From assembly GCA_013215145.1 (NCBI GenBank), contig JABSRP010000042.1, positions 1 to 64,000 on the forward strand: a stretch of 64,000 bases of DNA, in the 5' to 3' direction. The notes under the pieces are model-generated. The model searched no databases and had not been told where the DNA came from. It saw only the letters and a program-made list of their open reading frames with translations. Origin of the DNA: Pseudobacteriovorax sp. Lineage in GTDB: Bacteria > Bdellovibrionota_B > Oligoflexia > Oligoflexales > Oligoflexaceae. The position numbers were made by a program, and so were the translations under genes. Below, piece after piece: positions 52,181-61,222 of the stretch; the stretch's first letter is position 1, and every line of letters begins with the position of its first letter.

Positions 52181-52432
52181 TTACTTCCTCGGCTTTGGTC
52201 GCCTTTTGCCCTGGGTTGGGCAACGATGCCTGTAGCCCGTAAGCTGAGTAGATGTGGACTTTGTTTTTCGTCCGTTGACTCGTTGGCGCCAGTTGCGAAA
52301 GGATTTAGGATTGAGGTTCTGTCTCATAATTTTTATGACCTCGGCCTCGCTAAGGCCGAATTGAACTTTGATGGCTGCAAAGGGCGTGCGGTCCTCCCAC
52401 GCCATCTCGATGATTCGATGTATACTTAGCAA
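52181..52432 (-). CDS. TIGR03643 (DUF2805) family protein
   Basis: 83 aa starting at a TTG with AGGGAG upstream. The family pattern is complete: IHRIIEMAWEDRTPFAAIK, FGLSEAEVIKIMRQNLNPKS, FRNWRQRVNGRKTK. It looks like a small helix-turn-helix protein with a basic tail. Function unknown, but commonly linked to DUF2256/DUF3253 and photolyase genes. First gene of the pair. Confidence 0.85.
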   Translation of the reverse strand: MLSIHRIIEMAWEDRTPFAAIKVQFGLSEAEVIKIMRQNLNPKSFRNWRQRVNGRKTKSTSTQLTGYRHRCPTQGKRRPKPRK

Positions 52433-52516
52433 AGAGTCTCCCTTCTCTCACGACGACTAGTGAAGTCTAGCATGAGTTACTGGGAGATTCTGCTTTCTGC
52501 CACAATAGGATTTTGG

Positions 52517-53107
52517 TCAGATACACCACTTTTCAAAACAGGCGTTGCCACCTTCGAATTTGCGGCAGAGGTCCACCTCTTTGGTTTTGCAAGCCCGTCC
52601 TCGAATGGCAAAGGGGCTGCAAAGAGATGAATCCACCGCATATCCAAAGTATCGCCCCCGTTCGTCAGCGGCAAAGCAAAGACGCGTGTTCTCGGTGGAC
52701 GTCGAAATACCATAATAGCCGGTACTACAGTAACTTACAGAAACAGCATTGCCAAAAGTCCGGCCTCTATCATCGGCGGCAAAGCAGAAAAGCCCTCCGT
52801 CGGCGCTATAGTCAACCTTATAGGTCGTCGCACAGCGTGCAGCATTGATCGCATAGTCGAATGCCCGGCCGCGGCTGTCGAGATAAAAGCACTCTAAGGT
52901 ATCGTTGGCAGAATAAGCTGTCCCAACAGTACTTGAGCAGTTACTAGGATTCACCGAATTTCCAAAGGCACGGCCATTGGCATCGGCCCTGAAACAGCGC
53001 CTGACATCGTTGGTATCGTATGTGATGACAAAGTCTGCTGCGCTAGCCAGTGTCGACAAGTTCAAAAGAAACAAAGACAAAAACAAGAATTTGATGATGG
53101 GAATCAT
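52517..53107 (-). CDS. secreted protein with four C-RGRxFG repeats
   Basis: 196 aa with GGAGG upstream. Signal peptide ending LASA-ADF. The mature protein is four tandem units of about 40 residues, each with C-F-x(3-4)-D-x-R/N-GRAFG-x-AV and a second Cys about 14 residues on (CFRADANGRAFGNSV, CFYLDSRGRAFDYAI, CFAADDRGRTFGNAV, CFAADERGRYFGYAV). A final Cys-rich tail follows (GRACKTKEVDLC, NACFEKWC). One disulphide per unit is likely. No family recognised. Confidence 0.75.
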   Translation of the reverse strand: MIPIIKFLFLSLFLLNLSTLASAADFVITYDTNDVRRCFRADANGRAFGNSVNPSNCSSTVGTAYSANDTLECFYLDSRGRAFDYAINAARCATTYKVDYSADGGLFCFAADDRGRTFGNAVSVSYCSTGYYGISTSTENTRLCFAADERGRYFGYAVDSSLCSPFAIRGRACKTKEVDLCRKFEGGNACFEKWCI

Positions 53108-54002
53108 AGTGCCCTCCTGAGTAAAAAAAGATTTCCTGAGTAACGATGCTTAGGAAACTGGTACTATGTTTTTCGTTTGCTTGCAATGGGCTAGGTGTAA
53201 CAAGGAGGTTAATTTTTAACAGGATTTTTGACCTATGTTTGTAGGGTTTAGCCCGTTTGAGAGGAGTCTAGACTCGGACGTCTAAACATAACTGGTGTTT
53301 AGAAGTTGGCCCGACGGATTTCCAAAAAGTCTGAAACATCTAGCTTGTAAATTATTCACAGTAAAATGCTGAGTGATAGGCAAATCGTATTTGGTAACAT
53401 TGCGCTGCAGCGCCTAATATGAGTTTTGTTCGTAGCGCATCGGTAGCTGACAGTTTTCGAAATTACCGTCGAGCATCCCTACGAGCTTGCAGGGATCAGG
53501 AGAAGGGTTAGGGTAGGGAAATGCTCGCGGAGAGACAGTCCTACAGGCTTTGGTAGATTTGAGGAAGCCTCGTAGGACATAAAGATTGCGGTAGCCGAAC
53601 TGTAAGGTAAAGCGGTTTTTTGGGGAATGGTATTCAAAAAGTATCAATTTTTGGTACTTATGAAGAGACAAAAAGGTAAATGGTTAAACTGGTCCCAGTA
53701 ATTGTGGATGAGGTGCTAAATCCGAAAGACGACCCCATATTGTAATATTATTAGCGGTTTATGACATTCTTAGCACAAGTTTCCGTGACTAGACGTATTC
53801 TGTAGACTAGGACCGAAGTTGCTTTTTTGTAAATACTTTAGTGGCTTATAGCTTGCTGTCAGGATCATCAACAATTAATAGAGCCAGTTATTGGATTTCC
53901 CCTGAATAACTGGCTAAAAACATAAACGAAATAGCTATTCATGAGCTCGCAGTAGTGACTTTCCGATAAGACTTCAAACGACTTTAGTGAGAAGGGGAGT
54001 CC
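53108..54002. other. 895-bp intergenic region
   Basis: It lies between divergent genes. An 85-codon reverse frame (53414-53671) has no ribosome binding site or signal peptide; its Pro/Cys-rich C-terminal half might be a remnant. A perfect 11-bp hairpin (AGCCAGTTATT, 53882-53892, with AATAACTGGCT, 53905-53915) lies about 90 bp before the next gene and is not followed by T. Otherwise nothing seen. Confidence 0.45.
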
Positions 54003-54794
54003 GTGAAATATTTGATCATACTACTCATGGTATGGCCATTGGCCTGTACTGAATCTGTGTTTAAATCCAATAAAACAGCAGACAAAAAGAAAGAAGCGCC
54101 TTCCGAAGCTGATGCGGTAAGTGAGGTGATCGCTGAGACGGAAATAGAAATGAGTGAAGAGCCATCTTCGGCCGCTCCCGTGGTGTTGCCTGAGATTGAA
54201 CTAGAGGTCTCCGAACAAGGTTTGATTGGTGGGCATTTTGATGTTGATACCTCGACCCAGATATACGAGTTAGGCGAGGGGGAAACCGATGGTCATGTGC
54301 ATGAATACGACGATAAATATCAGGTGAACGGTGTGAATTTTCTCGCCGTGTTAAATGATGAGTTGTCTAACCTTCAGGATGTCATCCCCGCTGGTGTTCC
54401 CTTTATCCTTCATGTGGTCAACGGTAATTTGTCTCCTGGCGCTGTTATCGAGGTCAATAATCGTCAGCAGTATGCAAATGTCTATAACGAAGACCCTGGC
54501 TTTGCAAAGGTCACTTATATTTTCAGTCCAGATGATGTTGCCGGCAGGCTTAAATCCTTTTCTGTGCGATTCAAAAAAGATGCCTTAGCGGGTAAAGGAT
54601 TAATTGGAACTGGGACTGACTGTGTTCGTAGTAACGAGCCTGGTAAAAACAATGAATATCGTAATGGTGCCCTACTGGTACAAGCTTTGGATGCAGGTAA
54701 CTATGAAGTAGATCCTGTATATGGGCAGGCTACCAAAGGTTTGTTATGGGAAGGGGCTATCTTCTGGCACCATGACGATGGCTGTTTTGAATAG
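54003..54794 (+). CDS. lipoprotein of unknown function
   Basis: 263 aa from a GTG with AAGGGGAG upstream. Lipobox WPLAC. A Lys/Glu/Ser-rich linker (residues 20-65) leads to a domain with HVHEYDDKYQVNGVNF, VPFILHVVNGNLSPGAVIEV, VRFKKDALAGKG, YGQATKGLLWEGAIFWHHDD. The pattern recalls extracellular matrix-type secreted domains with acidic metal sites, but I cannot name a family. Convergent with the frameshifted gene. Confidence 0.7.
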   Translation: MKYLIILLMVWPLACTESVFKSNKTADKKKEAPSEADAVSEVIAETEIEMSEEPSSAAPVVLPEIELEVSEQGLIGGHFDVDTSTQIYELGEGETDGHVHEYDDKYQVNGVNFLAVLNDELSNLQDVIPAGVPFILHVVNGNLSPGAVIEVNNRQQYANVYNEDPGFAKVTYIFSPDDVAGRLKSFSVRFKKDALAGKGLIGTGTDCVRSNEPGKNNEYRNGALLVQALDAGNYEVDPVYGQATKGLLWEGAIFWHHDDGCFE

Positions 54795-54836
54795 CCATCA
54801 GTCTTTTCAGTGATTTGTTCAAACGAAACGTATCGC

Positions 54837-55293
54837 TCAGGGCTTATCGGGACCTTCTGGCTGCTCGCTGTCCGGTAAAACTTCCACGGCATTGCCAACA
54901 AAAGCAAAGCTCTGCAGCCGTCCTGAAAGTTCCTCGCGATCCCCCACTTGAATATTAAATGAGCGATTGCGGATGGGGTTTTGCCTTCGTCTTGGCTCCC
55001 AGTCCTCATTCGTGCGAATCAATCTCTGCCGCACAGGAAGTGCAACATTGTTAGGCATGTCGCTTGTGTAGTACTCAAATCCGTTTTCGGGTAGAGATCC
55101 TACCCCTTGCAGTTTGATCCTAAGCTGTAGGGTTTCCTCGTCAAGGTCAACGGCTTGAATCGTGACATCTCCGCCGAGCATACGCCCCTGATAATTATAG
55201 GTCTGCTCTGAGGATGAGGTCCAAATGTCAAGTTGGGTTTGCCGCAAACGCGATTGCGCTTAGGCCAAGAAGCGTAAAGCAAAGAACTTTCAT
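54837..55293 (-). pseudogene. small exported protein with signal peptide out of frame
   Basis: An ATG at 55293 opens a clear signal peptide, MKVLCFTLLGLSAIAFA, that runs into a stop four codons later (ANPT-stop). In the next frame, starting inside the signal's end, comes a 136-residue domain (QTQLDIWTSSSEQTYNYQG, GDVTIQAVDLDEETLQLRIK, SGRLQSFAFVGNAVEVLP). Removing one G from GCGGCAAAC (about 55244-55250) joins the two as AFA-QTQLD, an ideal cleavage site. So this is a one-base frameshift, or an assembly error, in a gene for an exported beta-rich protein. Alternatively a TTG at 55247 gives a cytoplasmic form. Confidence 0.65.
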
Positions 55294-55406
55294 AAATAAA
55301 ACTCTCTATAAATTGAAACCGTGGCTACCAGTGATACTCAGGCGGCTGTAAGGTAGAGTCAAGCAAACATTTCTGTTGCTGACTCTTGGTTGTGCCATGA
55401 AAGAAC

Positions 55407-58322
55407 TTAACTGGCTAGGTGAGAGTCATATTGACTAGAAAAGGTGGTCATAGGCCACCATAGCTGACTTGGAAACTTCATGCGAATCTGAAAGGGAACC
55501 CAGTCTGAACTTTGAGGGCTACCCTTTAGTTCCAGGACGATTTCACCACCAGACTTTCGCAGGTAACTGCGTACTGCGTCCATACCGACCCCTCGTCCAG
55601 AGATATCTGTAGCCGTCTCTTTCGTACTGAGCCCCGATGTGAAGACTAGGTTGGCGATACTCTGGTCATCGGAAGGACGCTCACCGGAAACCATGTTTTG
55701 TGATAGGGCACGATTCCAAATATGGTTGAGATTGAGTCCTTGTCCATCGTCTCGGATAATCAAGTCCAGAGTGGTCTCAGTGGTCTCAGTGGTCTCAGTG
55801 GTCTCGGCAATGACAGCGATGGTTCCCCGAGGGTTTTTGCCCTTTTCTCTTCGGGTGTCAGGATCTTCGATTCCGTGATCGATGGCATTGCGAAATATGT
55901 GGGAAAACACACTTTGGATGAGGGTGCTGCCCTCCACGGTAAGCAGAATATGATCGACCTGTAGGTCAAAGTTAGGTGGCTCTTTCCCCAAGTCACGGGC
56001 AATGGAATCAAATCCAAAGCTACTCTCCTCTAAGTTCTGTCGTAGTGAAGCGCAGCTGGCGTCTTGAAGTTCACGATTGACAGCAGCCATAGCCTGTTGC
56101 TGGACTAGAGTGGGCTGAGGCGCAAGGCTGATTAACCAGGCCGTTTGTTCGAGAGATTGAATAACTGTATCGCGGGGTAGTTTGATAATTTCCTTACCTA
56201 TTTGCCAGTCAAGCTTTTCTTTTGCAGTGGTTTCGTATCGCGACATGCTTTGTCTGAGGCGATCCAAGTCCTGGCCCATTTTTGCGGCAGTAAGAGACTC
56301 TTTATCTGTCTTGGCCTGAGCGTAGCTTTTTTCGATGGTATGACTGATATTTGAGATGTCTTCTAAATGAAGTGATCTGGCGTTTCCTTTAATCGTGTGA
56401 AGATTGATAAATAGTTGCCGCACGATACTATCGCGTGTTTCCGCTGAGCTGTCTTGAAACGAGTCGATGAGTAGCTGGCTTTCTGTCAGGTAGTCCTGAG
56501 CCCTGATAGCAAATCGTTTGAACTGACCTTCGGATATTTGAACTAGCTCATTAATGATTTTTAGCTCTCGCTCATGCTTGAGTGAGTTTTTTTGTAGCGC
56601 GCGAAGCTCGGTGACATCCCTTAGACAGACGAGAATCTTGGCTATATTATCGTGTTTATCTATAATCGGATTCCAGTCGATGCTTAGGACTTGCTCGCTC
56701 TCATCTTGATCACTGTTTTTGACTTTTTTTAATGTGATCTCGGTGGGTAAAAGGTGAGAGTTTGAGCCAAAATTAAGACTGTTTTCGTGAATCGCCGATT
56801 TCAGTGTTTCCTCCATCTGACTAAACTGGTCCTCTGATAGCGAACTGTTTGCCCTTAGATGATCAAGGGGTTTTTTACAATCCGTTGGTAGGATTCTACT
56901 TAGGTATTTGGACTTGTGTTGACCGATGTTAAGATCGATATCATCAATGGTGAAGATCCCTTGATGTATGGCTTGCAAAATTGTTTTGATGTCTCGGGTC
57001 TGGCGCTCTACCTCGTAACGTAAAGACCTGCCTAAGCGTTTAGCAGTGGCAAATGCCTTAGCAAATTGCTTACTAATGACGGCTCCCTGAAGCATAACAA
57101 AACTCACTTGCGAGTAACTCAGAATACTGGGCGTATCGACAAGCCCTGCTCCAATCAAACCTTCATTGACTGCAGCTAAAGTCATGATAGCTATAGCTGC
57201 GCATATGTAACTCATGGACTCTATGTTTCTTACGTTGCGAACAGAAATAAAGAATAAGACGCCCATGATCATAAACATCGATGGCATAAATACTGGTGCG
57301 TAAACTCGGGTAAAGTAAGCAACAGGAAGACAAATGAGACAAGCCAAGAATACATTCAATGCGATCAAAAATTTCTCGAATCGGCGCATCCGTACTTGAG
57401 GAAACGCATTGGCTAAGAATCCATAAAAAGCCGTGCCACCGATGATATTGCAGATGTACTCGAATCGGGTACGACTTGCGATAAGGGCAGAGGAGGGCTC
57501 GGGATATAGGTGCTCCCACATTCCTTCTCTAGCTAACACTACAGCCGCTAAAATAGTACACTGGGCTGCTAGCCAGTAACTCGCATAATCGTCTCCTCGC
57601 TGAAAGGCTATGAGAACATGGTAGAGAGCAATGATGAGCATGGAGCCAACCAAAAGGGCTTGAAGCATATGCCTTCGGGTGTGCGTGGTCGCCATCGAAA
57701 GGACAGGTCCAATCTCGGGAGCTCGTCTGATACCCGCTTTCGAATGCAGGCTGTTGGCTACATGGATCGTCAATAGGTATGCTGTTGCCCTGCGCGATAC
57801 CGGTAGTTCGATAAATTGTTCGGCAATATTACCCTCGGAAAGAGTCGGTTGTTTCTGATTCCAGCCTTGGTTGTAAACTACTCTTGAGCGTCCAAATCGA
57901 TCTTGGATGATAGGTGTCCATATCACGCGATAGGCAGAGAATATCCATGAGGTTTGTAGTCCTAAACGTTTGCTTGAAGGCCATGACTTATGGCCCTCGA
58001 TCCTCAACCAATAGGTTCCCATACCGTTGGCTTCCTCCCATACTGGCGCTGTTGGGTTAAGGGCCGTTTGATTCCAAATTGAGGGGACTTTAAGGGTTGG
58101 GATATCACCCTCCCAGTTGCGAATATCTGCAGGGGTCAGTAATCGATTTTTGACAAATCCCCAATCACCGGATAGAGCTGCAGGTTCACAAACCTTTTCT
58201 TGATTACATAGATCGGAGATATTTGTTATCTGATTCAGTATCGGCAGCACCCTCGTTTTAGCCTCTGATGACCCCCAGGCAATACTTAATGAACCGATGA
58301 TAGTTAGCCAAAAAAACTTCAT
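55407..58322 (-). CDS. 7TMR-DISM sensor kinase with HPt and CheA-type HATPase domains
   Basis: 971 aa. Signal peptide, then a periplasmic 7TMR-DISM-type jelly-roll (ALSGDWGFVKNRLLTP, GTYWLRIEGH), seven membrane helices (about 215-420), a coiled coil, a PAS-like segment (ILQAIHQGIFTIDD; ILVCLRDVTELRAL), HPt (NLHTIKGNAR, His near 643) and HATPase (FSHIFRNAIDHGIE, IIRDDGQGLNLNHI, DISGRGVGMDAV). No receiver or CheW-like domain. A TET tripeptide repeat from a 9-bp minisatellite interrupts the HATPase. Its ATG overlaps the stop of the cyclase gene by one base, so both are made together. Confidence 0.88.
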   Translation of the reverse strand: MKFFWLTIIGSLSIAWGSSEAKTRVLPILNQITNISDLCNQEKVCEPAALSGDWGFVKNRLLTPADIRNWEGDIPTLKVPSIWNQTALNPTAPVWEEANGMGTYWLRIEGHKSWPSSKRLGLQTSWIFSAYRVIWTPIIQDRFGRSRVVYNQGWNQKQPTLSEGNIAEQFIELPVSRRATAYLLTIHVANSLHSKAGIRRAPEIGPVLSMATTHTRRHMLQALLVGSMLIIALYHVLIAFQRGDDYASYWLAAQCTILAAVVLAREGMWEHLYPEPSSALIASRTRFEYICNIIGGTAFYGFLANAFPQVRMRRFEKFLIALNVFLACLICLPVAYFTRVYAPVFMPSMFMIMGVLFFISVRNVRNIESMSYICAAIAIMTLAAVNEGLIGAGLVDTPSILSYSQVSFVMLQGAVISKQFAKAFATAKRLGRSLRYEVERQTRDIKTILQAIHQGIFTIDDIDLNIGQHKSKYLSRILPTDCKKPLDHLRANSSLSEDQFSQMEETLKSAIHENSLNFGSNSHLLPTEITLKKVKNSDQDESEQVLSIDWNPIIDKHDNIAKILVCLRDVTELRALQKNSLKHERELKIINELVQISEGQFKRFAIRAQDYLTESQLLIDSFQDSSAETRDSIVRQLFINLHTIKGNARSLHLEDISNISHTIEKSYAQAKTDKESLTAAKMGQDLDRLRQSMSRYETTAKEKLDWQIGKEIIKLPRDTVIQSLEQTAWLISLAPQPTLVQQQAMAAVNRELQDASCASLRQNLEESSFGFDSIARDLGKEPPNFDLQVDHILLTVEGSTLIQSVFSHIFRNAIDHGIEDPDTRREKGKNPRGTIAVIAETTETTETTETTLDLIIRDDGQGLNLNHIWNRALSQNMVSGERPSDDQSIANLVFTSGLSTKETATDISGRGVGMDAVRSYLRKSGGEIVLELKGSPQSSDWVPFQIRMKFPSQLWWPMTTFSSQYDSHLAS
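55771..55806. repeat. in-frame 9-bp minisatellite in the kinase gene
   Basis: Three exact GTGGTCTCA units and a fourth ending in G, in direct succession. On the coding strand they encode repeated Thr-Glu-Thr just before the DDGQGL ATP-binding motif. Slippage would change the protein by three residues per unit without breaking the frame. Confidence 0.9.
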
Positions 58323-60298
58323 TAGGATACCTGTAAGTTGGTTTTGGTATTTTTCAGTAGGTCTATAGCAGATGATTTCTTTGCTTTTACCAGTCTAAAG
58401 TAGAGTCTTTGAGCTCCTGGATCATCACGAACGGAGATCTTTTCTGCCTCTAAATCGATACTCTTAAAATCATTTCTGTGTGAGCTGCTGATACTTTCGA
58501 ACACCCTCTCGGATACAATAATGATATTGTCACTCGGGCCATGGCGCTCTATGGTTTTCCGCATGCTCTCATAGCGGGTGGCGAGTAAAATGGCTTTGCC
58601 GAATAGATCATACTCTTGAGTCCCCGATTCGGGATAAAATCCTGATATATTGTCCAGAGCTATGCCTACTCCGCAGCAGATGGGTTCCACGGGATCAAGG
58701 ATCTCCGAAACGTCTTCAAGGATTTCAATAAATTTGTAGGTAAGCTCCAAGGCATCGATAGCAGCATTGCCCGATGTAGACTTGAAAGGATAGCCAACAG
58801 AGCAAAGAAAGCCATCTCCCATCTCTTTGATGCGATAAGCGTTAGCTGTCAAAGTGTGAGGATCGTAGTGTTTCATCATAAGATTGTTGCATCGCAAAAA
58901 TAGCTCGCGGTAAAACTCCTTGGCTTTGATGTGTTTGATTTTTGAGCTGGAAATAATATCAAAGCAGATGACGCAGCACTCAGACTGGTGGGTGGGCATG
59001 GTGTCTTCAAGCTGCTTTCCCTCCTTCATGGAGTTTAGTTGATGTGTGTAGACAACTTTTGCCAGCTGATCAAAACTGTGGCGGTTGATTTGTTTTTCAC
59101 GAAGTAGCTCCGTGAACGATGTATTGTAAACTTGGGAAATTGCAAGGCCTTGAGTCAAAATGAAGAATAAAAATGAAAGGTGAAAAATGTGAAAGTGGCG
59201 ATTGTCAAACACTTGGGCAGAGATCTCGTCAAAAATCCCAGAAAATAGGATGATCGTGGCTCCCAAAAGAATCAATTTTGCACCAACCTTTTTGTCGAGG
59301 TATGCCTTAATCAATCCATGAATGATAAAAATTCCCATGACAACCGACAGGAAGTTGACGGCATGTAAATATTCGGTATAGATGCGAGTGGGAAGGGTTA
59401 TAGTTAAGACCGATAGCAAACCCACTCCGTACACAATACGGGTAAGCCAGTTCGAATAATATTCGGGGAAGAGTCCTTTGGCATAAAAGCAGAAAGCGGG
59501 TAACATTGTGTATTGGGAAAAATAAGCAACTCGAAAATAGCTGTGAAAATAGTCTGGGGATATAAATTTCAATGCGAGATTGTTGTTAAAAGAATAGTGA
59601 ACGAGACTTATAATACAGCACAGAGATATTCCGAGAGGTGCTGTTTGACGTCTAATTGTGAAAACGAAAAAATAGTAGAGCCCCATCATAAAATATCCAC
59701 CAATAACTACGGCATAGATAATCATTTGTTGATCGTATTGGGTGTTTATTTTTTCGGTGATTCCGATCTCGATAGGGTGCCAGGTACCACCTCTGGCATG
59801 ATGAAAGTTGGAGATCTGCATGACAATTTCGATATCTGAGGCTGGGGGTAGGGGCTTGACGGCATAGCGTCTAGAGGGGATCGATTGGTCTGGAGTTAAT
59901 CCTACCGTTCCGGACTCGAAAAATATCTCGTTATTGATGAATACTCGAGAGGCGGTGGACACGAAGGGTAGGATGATACTTAGGTCGGGGTATCGCTCAC
60001 GATCGAGGCGAATACGGGTGCGGTAGGTTCCGACGCCAAGACCAGGACGATCAATGGCTGGCCAAGTTTTGGGCACTGATAAGGGCTCCTGTGGGCCCTT
60101 ATAGGTCACGATCTCTAAGGGAGTCAAAAGTTTGTCGGGGTAAAACTCCCAATCATGATCGAGAGTCTTTTGGTCGTGACGAAACTCCACCTTTTGTAAA
60201 TCCAAAATGGAAGGCGAGGCAAAACCCACTACTGGAAAAAGTAGTATAAAAATGGTGGTGAACCACTGGAGATGATGTAGTCGAGTTTTTATAGTCAT
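58322..60298 (-). CDS. 7TMR-DISM class III nucleotide cyclase
   Basis: 658 aa. Signal peptide, periplasmic jelly-roll (LDHDWEFYPDKLLTP, VGTYRTRIRL, ASRVFINNEIFFESG), seven membrane helices (about 185-375) and a C-terminal class III cyclase domain. The two metal-binding Asp are in VICFDI (near 444) and IKEMGDGFL (near 493); the Lys before it and the Asp in EYDLFGKAILLATRYE fit adenylate rather than guanylate specificity. The membrane layout and sensor match the kinase encoded directly downstream. Inferred: one extracellular signal read by two outputs, cAMP and phosphotransfer. Confidence 0.88.
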   Translation of the reverse strand: MTIKTRLHHLQWFTTIFILLFPVVGFASPSILDLQKVEFRHDQKTLDHDWEFYPDKLLTPLEIVTYKGPQEPLSVPKTWPAIDRPGLGVGTYRTRIRLDRERYPDLSIILPFVSTASRVFINNEIFFESGTVGLTPDQSIPSRRYAVKPLPPASDIEIVMQISNFHHARGGTWHPIEIGITEKINTQYDQQMIIYAVVIGGYFMMGLYYFFVFTIRRQTAPLGISLCCIISLVHYSFNNNLALKFISPDYFHSYFRVAYFSQYTMLPAFCFYAKGLFPEYYSNWLTRIVYGVGLLSVLTITLPTRIYTEYLHAVNFLSVVMGIFIIHGLIKAYLDKKVGAKLILLGATIILFSGIFDEISAQVFDNRHFHIFHLSFLFFILTQGLAISQVYNTSFTELLREKQINRHSFDQLAKVVYTHQLNSMKEGKQLEDTMPTHQSECCVICFDIISSSKIKHIKAKEFYRELFLRCNNLMMKHYDPHTLTANAYRIKEMGDGFLCSVGYPFKSTSGNAAIDALELTYKFIEILEDVSEILDPVEPICCGVGIALDNISGFYPESGTQEYDLFGKAILLATRYESMRKTIERHGPSDNIIIVSERVFESISSSHRNDFKSIDLEAEKISVRDDPGAQRLYFRLVKAKKSSAIDLLKNTKTNLQVS

Positions 60299-60374
60299 AC
60301 AGGATGTATTTTGACATGTCTGGGCAAGGAGGGGCAGATCCAGAATTGCCGATGTCTTTGAGGAGGAGGTTATG

Positions 60375-60405
60375 GATGGTAGGATCCTGTAGGTGACCTA
60401 CCATC
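60375..60405. terminator. hairpin downstream of the SDR gene
   Basis: GATGGTAGG (60375-60383) pairs perfectly with CCTACCATC (60397-60405). It lies just past the SDR stop and upstream of the cyclase operon. There is no T-run on the reverse strand, so it is only a possible terminator. Confidence 0.45.
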
Positions 60406-60415
60406 TTTGAGAGAT

Positions 60416-61090
60416 TTAGAATGTAGGCATTAGGAAAATTTCACGGATGTTATTTCTTGGATTCGCATTGACAGCGTGCATCACTGCGTCGGCAACATCG
60501 TCGGGATGAAGTTTATCTGGTTTCGGGTCGTTGAAAAAAGGTGTGTTGACCATACCGGGGCAGATTGTTGTGCATCGTCCGTTCCACTCAGACATTTCTT
60601 GGGCAAGGTTGAGTCCAAATCCATAGGCAAACCACTTAGACGAACTGTAGATAGATCCTGAATGATAGGAACGACCTGCCATGGAACTGGTGATGATAAA
60701 GTGACCTTTTTTCTCTCTTAAATGAGGAAGAGAATGCTTGGCTGTCCAAAGAAGCCCGTTGATGTTGATGGCTAGCATTTGCTCCCACTCTTTAGGGTCA
60801 CCCTTCTCAGTGCCGGGTGTATTGATACCTACCCCAGCATTGGCGAAAGCGACATCAAGGGATCCCCAATGTTTAACTCCTTGTTCTATCACCTTGCCAA
60901 CCTCATCATAGGAGGATGCGTCGGCAGCTAATGCCCAGGCTTTATCACTTCCAATCTCCTCCACTAATTCGTTAAGTAGATTTTCTCGCCTTGCTGTAAG
61001 GATAAGCTTGAAGTCGTCCGCTGCTGCTTGTTTGGCTACAGCTCTCCCGATACCACTAGAGGCTCCCGTTATTAACATCACGCGACTCAT
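60416..61090 (-). CDS. short-chain dehydrogenase/reductase
   Basis: 224 aa from the ATG at 61090 (GGGAG upstream); the longer frame would add 26 hydrophobic residues before the nucleotide-binding fold and is unlikely. Classical SDR motifs: TGASSGIG (cofactor loop), NAGVG, catalytic Ser in ITSSMAG, and the Y-x-x-x-K motif in IYSSSKW. Arg residues after the second strand (TARREN) favour NADP(H). Substrate unknown. The hydrolase gene lies upstream on the same strand. Confidence 0.92.
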   Translation of the reverse strand: MSRVMLITGASSGIGRAVAKQAAADDFKLILTARRENLLNELVEEIGSDKAWALAADASSYDEVGKVIEQGVKHWGSLDVAFANAGVGINTPGTEKGDPKEWEQMLAININGLLWTAKHSLPHLREKKGHFIITSSMAGRSYHSGSIYSSSKWFAYGFGLNLAQEMSEWNGRCTTICPGMVNTPFFNDPKPDKLHPDDVADAVMHAVNANPRNNIREIFLMPTF

Positions 61091-61222
61091 GGAAACTCCC
61101 GAATAGAAAAAAATTCTGTAAAGAAAGACGACTAATCTTAGCATGTTGAGGTAAACAAATAAAGTCAATGCGGTGCCTTAGCACTGCACTTTTAGGGTTT
61201 GAGCTTGCGACCTTTAGAGCGC

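Noticed and set aside
53395..53430. A further core-like sequence (ACATTGCGC ... GAGTTTTG)
   Set aside because: Only the ends resemble the core loosely, the spacing is much less than 66 bp and there are no arms.
53414..53671. An 85-residue reverse-strand gene
   Set aside because: No ribosome binding site, signal peptide, conserved motif or operon context; kept only as a possible remnant in the intergenic note.
61091..61168. Membrane-anchored start for the SDR
   Set aside because: The extension lacks a ribosome binding site whereas ATG 61090 has GGGAG at the right distance and begins right before the cofactor-binding strand.
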